DNA of 64,000 nucleotides from Ectocarpus siliculosus. Taxonomy: Eukaryota; Sar; Phaeophyceae; Ectocarpales; Ectocarpaceae. The translations under genes were made by a program, and so were the position numbers. Of the stretch, positions 34,347 through 45,774 are shown piece by piece. The notes beneath the pieces were generated by a model. That model was not told where the DNA came from. It did no database searches and saw only the letters and a list, made by a program, of their open reading frames with translations. Where the stretch lies: the NCBI GenBank assembly GCA_000310025.1, contig FN648069.1:39444-103443 (forward strand), written 5' to 3'. Each line of letters opens with the position of its first letter. Within the stretch, counting starts at the first letter, position 1.

Positions 34347-37300
34347 CCCTCCCTTGGGGCTGTTGTCTCGACCAGACCAAATATATATCAGAAATAGCAA
34401 AAATAGAAAACACGACTCAGACCTCTATCTACTTCTCAGATCTCGAGCCTAGAGCAAAATTACGATGAACTTCAAAAAGATCTTTCGGCAGCGCCTTCGT
34501 CAGGATGTCCGCATGCTGTCTTTCGCTAGCGACATGACTGATTTCCAACACTCCCTCTTCTGTCAAATTCCTAAGGAAATGGTGCCTCACGTCAATGTGC
34601 TTACTGTTACACGAACTAAGTGGATTCTCAGCAAGTGCAATCGCACCCTCGTTATCCTCGCGTACCTGGATCTTACCAAGCTTCTCACTAGGCCTCAAGA
34701 ACTCGAGCATTCCGTTGACAAACAGAGCCTCTTTCACACCGTCACCCATCGCAACATACTCTGCTTCAGTGGTTGAAAGTGTGACACATTTCTGCGTCCT
34801 AGAAATCCAAGCAACAAGACAGTCAGCTACAAGAACTAGTGCTCCCGAAACTGATCTACGATCAGTGGCCTTACTGGCAAAGTCTGCGTCTACGTATACC
34901 AACGTGCCTACGTCTACCATAGTGTCCTGCTTGTACTTCAAAGTTAGATGTGCCGTCTCCAGAAGATAATTCAGAATCTTCTGGGCCGCCTTCCAGTGGC
35001 TCTTCTTTGGCTCGTGAGAGTGCCTCGCCACCGCCCGCACAGCATTTGAGATGTCGGGCCTTGTCTGGTTGGCGATCCACATCAGGCTCCCCACCACCTC
35101 TCGGAACGGCACATCTCCTGCCCCCTCATCCTCCATCACGGACCTGTAATCGTTAGCAGGGGAAGCAGGGATCGAGCTGGTGCGACAAACATTGAATCTC
35201 TCGAGAACACTCCTGATGTAACTCTCTTGAGACATCTCAATCGTACCAGCCTCGCGGTCGCGAACGAATGCGCAACCAAGAAAGAACTTGACCTCGCCCA
35301 AATTCTTCGTGGGGAGAGAGTCACCTAGCGCTTCCACAACCATCTTGGCAAGCCTCTCAATTCCTGCATACAGAATGTCATCCACATGAATCGCAATCAT
35401 ACCCAACACCTCGTCTCTCATAATGAAACGAAGAACACAGGGGTCAGACAGAGACTGTTCGAAACCAATCCTCTTCAGGTCCGACACAAGTCTCTTGTGA
35501 AATGTTCTAGATGCCTGTCTCAGTCCATACAAACTCTTGTCTAAACGGACTACCTTTCCTGTCATCGACTCACAGCCAGGATGCAACTTCATGAACACCT
35601 CGTGATCCAATTCCGACTGAACAAACGCTTGCTCAATGTCAAAGTGAAGAAATTCCAAGTCATACTTGCACGCCAATGCTACCAACAAACGAATTGATGC
35701 AGCATTTGCAGTAGGCGAGAAAGTCTCAAGATAATCCACACCATGCTTCTGCTTGAAGCCCTTCGCTACAAGCCTAGCCTTGGCCTTCACTATCTTGCCT
35801 GTTTCATCTGCTTTCCATTTGTAGACCCATCTAGCATCTATCACGTTACAGCCTATCGGAGCCTTTACTGCTAACGCAAACGTTCCTGCTCTTAACAAGC
35901 CTTCAAATTCTACAGACATGGCTTCGTCCCAAATCGTAGAATACTTTGATTGGCGGGCTTCTTGATAGCTACCCGGTTCTGACTCTACATCTTGAATTAG
36001 TACTTTCGGCAATTCCATTGCATCAGATGCTCTCTGTTCGACTAAGAGTGCCAATATTATATCTGATGCGGAGATGGGTCCTAGAGTGGCCATGAGGCCG
36101 GGTACGCTCTGCTGATTTACTGCCCGAGTTTGCGCACGGGTTCTGCCTTCTCTGACTTCAACATTCTCATTCATAGCAGTGTTGTAACTAGCAAGCTCAT
36201 GCCGCGCACGACGATTGGATGGTACGTGCGTAGCAGGGGGAAATGCCTCCGATTGTACCTCCTGCCCTCCCGGCTCAACCAACTCTTGATCCAAACCTTC
36301 CTGACTCTCCGACTCTACCTCCTGCCCTCCCGGACCCGCCGATTCTGTCTGCCCTGTCTCCGGCCCTCCCTGCCCTCCCTCATCGAAGAACTCGTCTGCT
36401 GGAGAAGACACAGGGGGAGCTGCGCTACTAGGGGAATTAATCGCGGGCGAAGATGGCATAGAGGGGGGTTGACCTACACTGCCTGCATCAACACTGCCAA
36501 CCTCATCGATTGTTCCACCAGAGATATCACGTCGCAAAAGAATGTGGGGAACTCCTCTTCCTAAAAGCGGCCATACCTCAGCTTCTACATCGTCGTCACG
36601 TTCCTCCCCTCCCTGCTCTGCAACCTCTATCGGCAAGAGAGACGGTTGCAGTGGAGGGAGTTGTGACGGCAACGCTTCCCATGTCACATTCCTCGTTTCC
36701 TGAATAGTTCCAGCCCTCGTAAGTACTCTATGACAGTTACGCGGGTGGTCTCTCGAAGGACCGACATAAAAGCAAGCCTCACCCTTCGGTAGCAGCTTAG
36801 ACGGACGCTGCCACCTACAGTACGGTTTCAAAAACGGATACGGTCTAGCATGACTAGCTTCACCATGCCACATCTCATACGGTGACTTACTGTCGGGGTT
36901 AGCGGAACAAGCTGTGTGGTTAATTGCTTCGCAAGCCCAATGCATCGCCTCAGCCCATAGTCTATCAGTCTTAGGTAATTGCACATGCCCAAACAAAAAT
37001 TTTTGCCTGAATACGAGCAGCCATTGCCGCCGCCTCAATCAATCCCAAACCACGCTCTGCAACACCGTTGTATTGGGGACTGTAAGCCGGGGTGAACTCT
37101 TGCTTAATCAAGAGCTCGTTGCACACGGACGCAAATTCTCCTCCGAAAACCTCCCACCCATTGTCAGATCTAACAATCTCAACCAATGATGGGATACCAT
37201 CAGCACAAACACTTGCAAGGAAACTCCGGAAAGCAACTCCGGAAAGCACTCGCAGCGTCTGATTTACTTTTCAGGAAATACATCCATGTACGTCTTGTGA

Positions 37301-39108
37301 AATCATCCTTCACTATCATGGGGTAATGTTTACCCCCTACGGACGCAACGTCCTTCCGCCCTCCCAGGTCAACAAAAACTCTGCCCAACTTTTTGTCTGA
37401 TCTGCATTTTGTTTCATGAGCAATCCCTTTCTTAAATGCCTTCGACATCGAACATCCCGTACAAGCATGCATTTTACCGGTCAACTCGATACCTAGTCGC
37501 TTTGCAGTTGTACGAAGCAATCCCTCATGCGAATGAGCATAAATGTTATGAAACTCGTTCACATCCATCTTAGATTCATGCTTGGGGTTTGAAGGAGTGA
37601 GGGCAGCCAACACCGAACCAACAGATTTATCTTCAAGACGATACGCAGTCTTAATTAGCATGCCATCGAAGCTCTGAAAAATAGTATGTCCGTCGAAAAC
37701 AGTCATCACACCATCAGGACCACCAAGCAAGGTAATTCCATGACTCACCACCAATCTGCGCTGGGAGAAAAGAGGTGATATCCCAAGTTGGGAGATTACA
37801 ATACATTCTCCAACTCTACAGAAACTCAAATCAGCAGTCACAAACACCAACTCCAAGGTTCCAGACAGTGCTCTGGCTCAAGGGTAGAAAGTGATTTTTC
37901 AACACTCGAAATGCCTTGCTGGGGAAACCTGCATGCCTAGCCATGGTTTTGAGAGAGTTCTTCAAACAGTCGAACAAAATCCACCTTGATATCTCAGTCT
38001 GGCACAGCACACCCATGTATGTTGTATCCTTTCTCTTACCCAGGGGGTCAGATCGAATTCAATGCTTGCAATCGAAATCTCTACATGTAGCACAGAAACA
38101 AAAGCCTCATACAGATTATTGTTGTGGGCACTCAGTAGAAACAATTGTGACCACGACGGATACAACACGTCCGTCCCGTCAAAAACAGAAGCTTTGGGAA
38201 CTTTGAAAAGGACTCCTACCCAAGTTTTCTCCTGTGTTATTAATGCCGACCCCAGGAATATATGTGTTTCCACTGGCGACACATCCCCACCACTCACTCG
38301 ATGGAGTAGATGGGGGCGGAATGGAAGACTGGCTACCTAAAGCCCCACTAACCATTCCCGGAATGGAAGACTGACTACCTAAAGTCCCACTAACCATTCC
38401 CGAACCGAAAGACTGGCTACTACCCGAAGCCCCACTAACAGTTCCAATCGAACCAAAGCTTGCAGCACCAGCAGAGGGACGATTTACAGCAGATGCATGA
38501 GGGTTCAAGTCTGAGTCTAGAAGACTACTACTCCCAACTCTCACGCTGGACATGCCAAGGACTTGGGCACTGCTGCACTGCTGCCCTTACCTCCCGCAGT
38601 CCTGCCAGTAGCATCTACAGGATGCCAACCGGCGTCGGTTCCGCCGCTGGCTCTACCACCAGCAGAGGAACGACAAACAACAATTGCACGAAGGTTCAAG
38701 CCTGAGTCTGCAAGACTACTACTCCCAACCCACATGCTGGACATGCCAAAGCCTTGGACACTACTGTCCGTGCCTCCCACAGTCCTGCCAGTGACATCCG
38801 ATTGATGCACACCAGCATACTCTGTTCCGCCGCTTCCCGGCGCAGCAGCAAATGAAACAGAGGACTCCACCTGATCACCTCGTTGCCCAACAAGCGACTT
38901 GATTATGCTCGTGAGCTGGGACAACAGTGTCTCAATCGAATCCAGTCTCTCACCACCAATAACATCCTGCGAATAACCCGGAGGTGGGTCATCCAACATG
39001 ATCCCCAGCAGGCCCACTCATCACGAAGCAAGGTGATCAATCTTCCTCCGTTCAGTCTTGACGTACAGTCCAAGGGGACAAGCAGCAGTCGACTGGTTCG
39101 CTATAGCG

Positions 39109-39440
39109 TGTTGGTAAACTCGTGGCTTCTGGGGAAAAGATGTTGTATTGATGAGACCTTGGACCAGGAGAACAGGTCAAAAGGTGGAGTGAGCTGGGTG
39201 CGCGAGCACCGCAGCATCAGCCATGTCGCTCGACCAACACACAAAACATGGAACTCGGACCAATGTACTATCCGACATACCGAGAACACGCTCGGGTCTA
39301 TGAACCATCCGACATACCGAGAACACCATCCACGAAGAACATTCCTAGAAACATTCCTACCAAACGACAGTCCCGTTATTTGAACTTCCTGTTAGTGTTC
39401 TGCGCTACTTGTCGACACACAGCAGCAATAATCACGAACA
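39109..39440 (-). repeat. 5' LTR of the copia element
   Basis: 332 bp, partner of 34015-34346, followed on the plus strand by the AAAAT target duplication at 39441-39445. Confidence 0.95.
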
Positions 39441-39790
39441 AAAATTGCCGTAACACTCATCATCCATGGACCAGACGAGGAAAAACACCAGCACGAACTC
39501 ACGCCAGGATACTTACCTGCTTCAAGAATTGAACCCGCAGCGACGCCACGAACCGGAAATGACTCCTTGCCACGTGACTCATACACGACGGAAGCAAAGG
39601 GGAATAGGCGCGAAAATCCCGATGAGACATGGAACGACTGCAGCACGAATGCACGCGTGGTGATGGCCGATATTTCTGTGTTTCAGGAATTGAACCCAAC
39701 GACACCATCAAGAGGAAACGACTACTTGCCAAACTCCGAAAGAAAGGGAAGAGAAGCACCACGAAGCGGTGTACATACTATTTGTGCTTT
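39441..39790. repeat. Diverged ~150-bp tandem repeat, right part
   Basis: AGCACGAACTCACGCC (about 39490) and AGCACGAATGCACGCG (about 39640) start two units 150 bp apart. Each is followed by CAAGAATTGAACCC or CAGGAATTGAACCC. This continues the array left of the copia element. Confidence 0.55.
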
Positions 39791-39925
39791 TATGAGAGCG
39801 TGTTCTTCCACCTGAGGTGTGCGTGTGTTATTGTGTGGTTGCCTGTGGGAAAACGAGAGTTGATCTGTGGGGGCAAACACGGGATTGTCCCATCTCGAAG
39901 CACGTATTACACGCGGCGCGCCCGA

Positions 39926-39954
39926 GCGGCGGCGGCGGCGGCGGCGGCGGCGGC
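39926..39954. repeat. (GGC)n microsatellite
   Basis: About ten GGC units in otherwise featureless intergenic DNA. Confidence 0.95.
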
Positions 39955-40449
39955 AGTATGTTTTGTACGGTTCAGCGTTTTTATTATGTTAGAATGGTCG
40001 CAACACGGACGAGGTCGAAAAGGCCAAGAACCAAGAGGACGTGTTGATGGTGTTCGAATCTTGGACACGGTGATGAGTTGTTTTGGATCCTAGTCGATGG
40101 TTGAGATCGCTCGAGTGCATGCACTTAACGGTGAGCACGTTTGTTCTGTGACAGCATCAGTGGCGCATGATTTGAGAGGGTTAAGTGCTCTTGATGTGCT
40201 ACACACCCGTGTCTTGTGATTATGGGGTTGGGGGTTCGCGAGAGAGGATCCGATTGCTTGAGCACGAACAAACCCCAAGGAAACCAGGTTTGCACCCTGC
40301 GGTGAACCCACCCATTGTACAGGGGAATTTGACTACCGCCGCCCCTGCCCCCCAAAATAAAGGATGAAATGGTTACCCAGGTGTGGATGGATTTGTTTTA
40401 GGGCGCCCTTGACTTGAAATGTTACGATGTTTTTTAGTTAGTCTTCCTC

Positions 40450-41072
40450 AGGTGTGTCGTCTGCTCGGTTACGTTTTGCGTGCAAAGAAAGGTGTTCGGT
40501 TATTGTCCATGAGGAAAATCACTCCGCCGTACGCCCCCCGTTTCCCCCAAAAGTAAGTGTGGCTTGCCAGGGTTTCGACCTGAACGGTTTTGACAACCAA
40601 CCGACGTTGCAGACAGGCAGGGGGGCTTTCATCCAGGTCATCTTGTTGTGCCCTCGAAAACACCTTTATCCAGGTCATGGTGTTGTGCCTCCGAAAAACT
40701 GGCACGAGGGTCTCCTCTATCATCTGGTTTTGGCAATCGCTCTGGCTTCGTTTTCTGAAGGCATGGGGCCTGGACGCAGCTACCAGGAAGCACCTAAAAA
40801 CAAGAGGAGATCAAAAGGCAGGATGGTATCAGTCCACACGGAAGGATCATGACCACACGAGAACCGATAGCTTACACCGCGAAAGGCCCCCAAACCTGCA
40901 TACAACGTCGGTTGGTTGACAAAAAATCGTCCTGATCGAAATCCTGGCAAGCCACACTTACTTCTGCGGGAAAAGGGAGGCGCACCGCGGATTTATTTCG
41001 TTCTCGTGGACAACAACAGAACAACTGAGCACTTCTTTTCACGCGAAACGCAACCGAGCAGACGAGACACCT
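40450..41072. mobile_element. Foldback element with ~180-bp inverted arms
   Basis: Arms at 40450-40630 and 40881-41072 are inverted copies. Outer ends are AGGTGTGTCGTCTGCTCGG and its inverse (AGGTGTCTC... on the other strand). Shared inner text includes GTAAGTGTGGCTTGCCAGG and CAACCAACCGACGTTG. The 250-bp spacer has a short direct repeat (ATCCAGGTCAT...TTGTTGTGCC). No transposase was found. A target duplication could not be settled. Confidence 0.75.
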
Positions 41073-41576
41073 AAGGGGAATCAATAAGGGCCACCACTGT
41101 CGAATGGCCGTCGGGTGTACGTTCGGCTGTCATCTCGGACACCCTACGCTAGGCGGCTGAGCTCACGGCGGGCACGTGGGTCACCTACCATGAAGCCGAC
41201 GCTGACAAAGACGGCGAAAAGGCCGTGAAATCTGAGCGACATGCATCGACCGAAAACGACGTGAGATGCTAGACCAGTGGCTGCTTTCGCATGACATCTG
41301 TATCGCCGTATTGTATATATTTCAGACCAACGGCTCTGTATTGACAGTACAGATATTCGGAGCATGAGGAGGATGCCTATTTCGCGTTCCAGATTTGTAC
41401 CAACGATCGGCAGTCGTTTGGAGCACGTTGGGCTTCTACTCCAAGTCGTACAGGTATGTATGCATGCAACTTATTTTCTTGTTCCCGCCATGATGAAAAA
41501 AACAAACAGAATTATGGTGGATATACTGCGTCAAGCTTCATTTTACGGGATGTCAGAACAGGTGAATCACGTCGTC

Positions 41577-42122
41577 ACGACCGTCCCTCCGACCGAATCT
41601 CTACGTCGTGTCCCTGCCTACGTAATCTTCCTTTAGGGCTTCGCCGCCGCAGACAAGGGCCTCACGCAGCGCAAGGTCCAGAGTACCCCCCAAGCCTTGC
41701 AAGAAGCCCGCCCCCGTGCCCGCCCTGACATTGGAGGGATATCTCGCCTAGCGGTGCGATGTGCGGGCCTCCAAGGGAGTTAAGGCGGTGGAGCTACAAC
41801 CAAAAATAAAAAATCAAGCTCAAGAAGCTCGATATGCACCACGAACTGCGGGTGGCCGAGGTGCGTCACGCACCACCGCCATCCGTAGCTCATGGGGCAT
41901 CTCAAGCTTCTTGAGCTCGATCTCCTCTATCTACTGTAGCTCCACCGCTTCGCTAGAGAGCCCTCAACTGCCAAGAGTGGAGACGGGGGTGGCTTCTTGC
42001 AAGGCTTGGCGGTACTCTGGCCCTTGCGCTTTGTGAGGCCCTTGGCTGCGGCGGCCACGACCTAAAGGAAGATGACGTAGGTAGGGACACGACGTAGAAA
42101 CTGGGTCGAAGGGACTGTCATG
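41577..42122. repeat. ~545-bp imperfect palindrome
   Basis: The two halves are inverted copies centred on 41867 (GTGCGT-C-ACGCAC). Shared text, read outside-in, includes CTACGTCGTGTCCCTGCCTA, CAAGCCTTGCAAGAAGCC, GGTGGAGCTACA and CTCAAGAAGCT. The right half read on the minus strand looks once-coding (CKKPPPSPLLAVEGSLAKRW). The left half has an extra insertion and is more decayed. Confidence 0.8.
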
Positions 42123-42268
42123 GCTCAATATTCTCTTGCTCAAATTTGGACTCGCGTGGTCCCAACTCCTGCGTGGACATGTACTACTGCGGGTGATAAA
42201 CCACCAGCCCGGAACCATGCCGTCACGCCTAAAATGACAGAGACTATTGGACGCCACACGGTATACTT

Positions 42269-42601
42269 AGTATATATATATATATTTGTCTTCACTTCAA
42301 ATCAGCGCTCACGGCACTATCAGCGCTCACGGCACTAGTGCCGTTCACGCCAACCCGTGGTCACACAGACGAGCCCCTCTCTACCTTCCCCTCCTGCGGT
42401 ACTTTGCCTTCGATTCTTAATGCGAGAAGACTTTAGCACTCTTTTCCCTTTGTGTACACACGAACTAGCGCTATCCACTAGGCCAGAAGCGGAAGCGAGA
42501 GAAAAACTCACTTTGCAAGAAAAGCTCGCTTACGCCGGGATTCAAACCCCTGACCTGACCTCTAGAAGGTTTCGAGCATACAAAGTAGACCACCGGGGCG
42601 A
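42269..42601 (-). mobile_element. tRNA-derived SINE, copy 1
   Basis: On the minus strand it opens GCCCCGGTGGTCTAC (A-box region) and has GGGGTTTGAATCCCGG (B box) about 45 bases on, then a body shared with 45437-45757 (GCGAGCTTTTCTTGCAAAGT, CTAGTTCGTGTGTACACA, TCTTCTCGCATTAA). It ends GATTTGAAGTGAAGACAAA followed by a TA repeat. No coding capacity. Confidence 0.85.
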
Positions 42602-43314
42602 CCGTATATATGAAACAAGGAAGAGGAGCGATATTTCTTCGCATTGTACGCAAGACCAAAAGTAGAGAGCTTTGATTGTTGGTCGTCAAACAAGCTTTGG
42701 TCCCCAAACGCGTATTTCCGATAGTGAGATTTGTTTTTAGGGGGGGCAAGAGCATGACTCACTGCAGCAGTAGTTTTGATGGGTTGTTTTCGTGGGTTGA
42801 AGCTTCGCATTTGTATATGGCGCCGGGATTGTGCTTGAGAGGTCCTCTCTATGTCTTGTAGGTTCCCTGGATGTGCATGCATGTGGTCGTCTCGCGGTGT
42901 GGGTTCCACCGTTCGGGGGAGTAAATGAGGTACTGTAGTCCCCATGTCTCAACAATCAAGGAGACTGCGCGTGTGGCGCATGTTCGCCTGTTTGTCGAAG
43001 ATTAAAGGCATTGAAACCGGAGGGACAAGCCCTTTTATTCTAGCCTTCCCTGTGTACTTCTCTGTTGGGCGCCGGCGAGTGTGTGTCGAGAGAAGATGGC
43101 GTTTGTTTACGGTACCACGCCACGTTGAGCGATCCCTCGCAAATAGTCAGCCGTCCAAGAGCTCCCGGGTGTTGAAGGAATGCGGCGGGTTGAAACGGTG
43201 GTTGTGGATCCTCCGCTTTCGGTGTAAGGTGTGCATTGTGAGGTCGTGTTAGGGAGTGTACCTGACACCTATTCACCTTACAGAGCATAGGTTGTGAGAT
43301 GGTCGGGAGGTACC
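42602..43314. other. No recognised gene
   Basis: Intergenic DNA with short random frames only. Confidence 0.4.
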
Positions 43315-43432
43315 GCAAGAGGCGGAGAGATGGATGGCACCGGTCGAGGAGATGGCACCGAGGTGCGCAAAAAAAAAAACAAGACCGACATGATTTTACT
43401 ATTCGATTTCCGCACCGGGGTTGGTCAGATCG
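43315..43432 (-). repeat. Dispersed repeat, partner of 1-110
   Basis: Inverted copy of the sequence at the left window edge (see that entry). It is followed by a short palindrome, GATCGCACCCGGTGCGATC. Confidence 0.6.
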
Positions 43433-43991
43433 CACCCGGTGCGATCTGACCTACTCCCAAAATCTCAGATCGAGCTCTTTTTCAGCTGCCGTGGCGAGGT
43501 ACAAAAATGTGTGTACTCTGTGGGGTTGTGCCCCTCCCCTGTTGTACCGAGCCCCCGAGCCCCCGAGCGTCGTTCTTGAAGACTTTGAGGGTTGCGCATT
43601 TTTCAGTCGGGAGGGGGCGCGCTTTTCACTGAACGTCTGAAACAATAGCCCGGGGCACCAACAAACCTGTGTGTTCTGTCTAAGTGTTGCCAATCAAACG
43701 CTCCTTACAACAAGGTGTATTCGCTGCCAGTGAGCACGTTGTTCTGTCTTTGTACCAGTGGTATCTGTTCAAAGAGGCATCGGAGTTTACCCAGGTTGAA
43801 AAGGCCGTGGATGCGGGGACTGATTGGTGGGTCGCAGACCAGAACAAAAGAAAAACGCTGACCCACGCACGTCAAGAAATATCTCTCCATATCATTACGA
43901 AGCGGGTGTCGCCAAAATTCCAAAATTATGTTCTCTCTCTCTTTCCCCCAATCTCTCCCCTTGCGATCTTTGTTTGACAAACAGCATCACC

Positions 43992-44723
43992 ATGTTTAAC
44001 GGGAAAATCCTCAGCAACGACAATCTCATCCCCGGCAGCGGCATCACAAGCAACACCACCTCGCCGCCCGGTCGTGGTGTGTCAAATCGTGCATCCTCCG
44101 GTCTCAGAGAGGCTGCGATGATGCGGACGCCGCCGCGCCACGGCGGCGAGCGTCCATCCGCGTTCCCGAACACGAATGAGCTCATGCACGACAGAGACTC
44201 ATACATGCCGACTGATCTACAAGACCTGCTCCGCCTGAGTGCAAACATTCTGAGCATCGAGGAGGCGTGCCGCGAGTTCGGACCGAGTAGTTTCCATGCG
44301 GTCAACGCAAAGATGTGCGAAGAGCACGCGCAAGATCGAATGAGGTCTGCGACGGCTAGAAGGGGCAGGCTCAGCCCACTCATCGATCGGCACACGGTCG
44401 GGCGTGCTGAACGTCGGCCGTCAGTCAGATCGATGAGTGGGCTGAAGCCTGCCCCCTCTAGCCGTCGCAGACAACAGTCTATCTTGCACGTGCTCTTCGC
44501 ACAACTTTGCGTTGATCGCCGCATCCACGCCTTTTTCAGCCTAAGTAAATTACGGCGCCTCTTTCAACAGAGTGCCACTGACAATGAGCCGCGGAGCCCG
44601 AAGCGCGACCTTGCTTTTCCCTCCTTCCCAGGAGGGAAAAAACAGGTTCTGAAGATCGGCCTTTGTTGTTCCGCCGCGTGGAAGAAGGAGCCCCAAAGTT
44701 TGATCTCCGGGAAGCCTGAATAG
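43992..44723 (+). CDS. Hypothetical ORF inside the composite element
   Basis: ATG at 43992 in a CACCATG context. The first ~125 residues are mixed and coding-like (MFNGKILSNDNLIPGSGI..., MPTDLQDLLRLSANILSIEE, FHAVNAKMCEEHAQDRMR). After about 44400 the frame runs through the inverted copy of its own DNA, so the rest is unlikely to be original protein. The true product may stop or splice near there. Family not recognised. Confidence 0.4.
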   Translation: MFNGKILSNDNLIPGSGITSNTTSPPGRGVSNRASSGLREAAMMRTPPRHGGERPSAFPNTNELMHDRDSYMPTDLQDLLRLSANILSIEEACREFGPSSFHAVNAKMCEEHAQDRMRSATARRGRLSPLIDRHTVGRAERRPSVRSMSGLKPAPSSRRRQQSILHVLFAQLCVDRRIHAFFSLSKLRRLFQQSATDNEPRSPKRDLAFPSFPGGKKQVLKIGLCCSAAWKKEPQSLISGKPE

Positions 44724-45099
44724 CCCTCATTTTCAATCAGAACGAGGTCTAGAACACTAATTGACGATATGTTGGCTTGTGAGGAAGAATAAAATAGGGC
44801 ACTCTCCACCACACCGGTTTGGTCGTGCTCCGACAGCAGATAGCCGTGCTTCACCGACATTTGTACCCAAAAAAATAGGAGATACCCACCACACAAGACG
44901 TCGTATACACACAGCTCGCGGGGAATAGCTTTGTAATTGCCGCTGGGTCATTTTATGTGGAGAAACAACCGAAAGACCAAATCGGTATGGAACGTACGTA
45001 TGCACACAGGTCTACCGTCGGCGACATAAGATACCACACCCGCTGTACCGATTGTTAAAGCTCGAGTATTCCAAGACGAAGCGGGTGCATTAACCCAGC

Positions 45100-45216
45100 G
45101 GGATGTTATTCGAAAGCTCTCGACGAGACGGTTCCCGCACCACCATTTTCGGCACCGCCACTCTTTGTCTTGTGGAGCAACCGAACTTTGAAAGTTGGTC
45201 CAGGGGGTGTGGTATC
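45100..45216 (+). mobile_element. Truncated MITE of the CCCCCTGGACC family
   Basis: Has the family interior (CGAAAGCTCTCGACGAGACG, CCATTTTCGGC) and the right terminus (TTTGAAAGTTGGTCCAGGGG, then TGTGGTATC) but lacks the left terminus. Confidence 0.65.
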
Positions 45217-45436
45217 TTGTGTCACCTGGTACTGCTGTATGCGCACGAATCCCAACGGCCGTTCGTTGAAGAAGGAGCCTTTTTCTGCCACCTTCGCCAC
45301 CACAAAAAGCATCGCAGATAGACTACTGCAAAAGGTATTGAGTCGGCGACCCCGCGCCTCATTACCACGCCCTATCTTGTACTAAGACAGAACAACGTGC
45401 TCACTGGCAGCGCATGCACTCTTCGATTAGCCAACG

Positions 45437-45757
45437 CATGCCCCGGTAGTCTAGTTGATATCCTCGAAAACCTTCCTATGGTCAGGGTCAGGGGTTCGAA
45501 TCCCGGCGTAAGCGAGCTTTCTCGCAAAGTGAGTTTTTCTCTCGCTTCCGTTCCTGGCCTGGGTGGAAAGCGGTAGTTCGTGTGTACACAGAGGGAAGAG
45601 AGTGCTGCACTCTTCTCGCATTAAAAATCGAAGGCAGAGTACCGTAGGAGGGAAGGGGTGGGTAGGGGGAAACCCTTCTCTGTGTGACCATGGGTTGGAG
45701 TAAAACGGCACAAGTGCTGTGAGCGCTGAGTTGAAGTGAAGACAAACAAAAAAACAC
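45437..45757 (+). mobile_element. tRNA-derived SINE, copy 2
   Basis: Opens GCCCCGGTAGTCTAGTTGAT (A box) and GGGGTTCGAATCCCGG (perfect B box). The body matches copy 1 at 42269-42601, ending GAGTTGAAGTGAAGACAAA, then CAAAAAAACACC. The cleaner B box suggests a younger copy. Confidence 0.87.
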
Positions 45758-45774
45758 CGTCATGCACAGTGGAG

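Larger units (their letters stand above)
34015..39440 (-). mobile_element. Ty1/copia LTR retrotransposon (fossil copy, near full length)
   Basis: Complete in outline. LTRs lie at 34015-34346 and 39109-39440 (332 bp each, TGTTGG...GAACA, TG..CA ends) and are flanked by the 5-bp target duplication AAAAT on both sides. The sense strand is minus. Parts in order are a low-complexity gag-like region (about 37.9-39.0 kb), a GAG-pre-integrase/integrase region (about 36.5-37.9 kb), reverse transcriptase and RNase H (about 34.4-36.5 kb). Integrase-RT order and wording such as FHVDDIL-type catalytic block, KSLYGLRQA and SKHIDVRHHFLR place it in Ty1/copia. A purine tract precedes the 3' LTR. The two LTRs look identical by eye, so the insertion is recent. 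The coding region is broken in a few places (roughly two to four). Confidence 0.95.
43718..45412. mobile_element. Composite element with terminal inverted repeats and nested foldback
   Basis: GCTGCCAGTGAGCACGTTGT at 43719 recurs inverted at about 45382-45411 and could be a TIR. Inside, 43745-43822 is inverted at about 44520-44590, and 44296-44400 is inverted at about 44420-44515. The right half is thus a shortened reverse copy of the left half. No transposase was recognised. A truncated MITE (45100-45216) lies inside. Confidence 0.6.
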
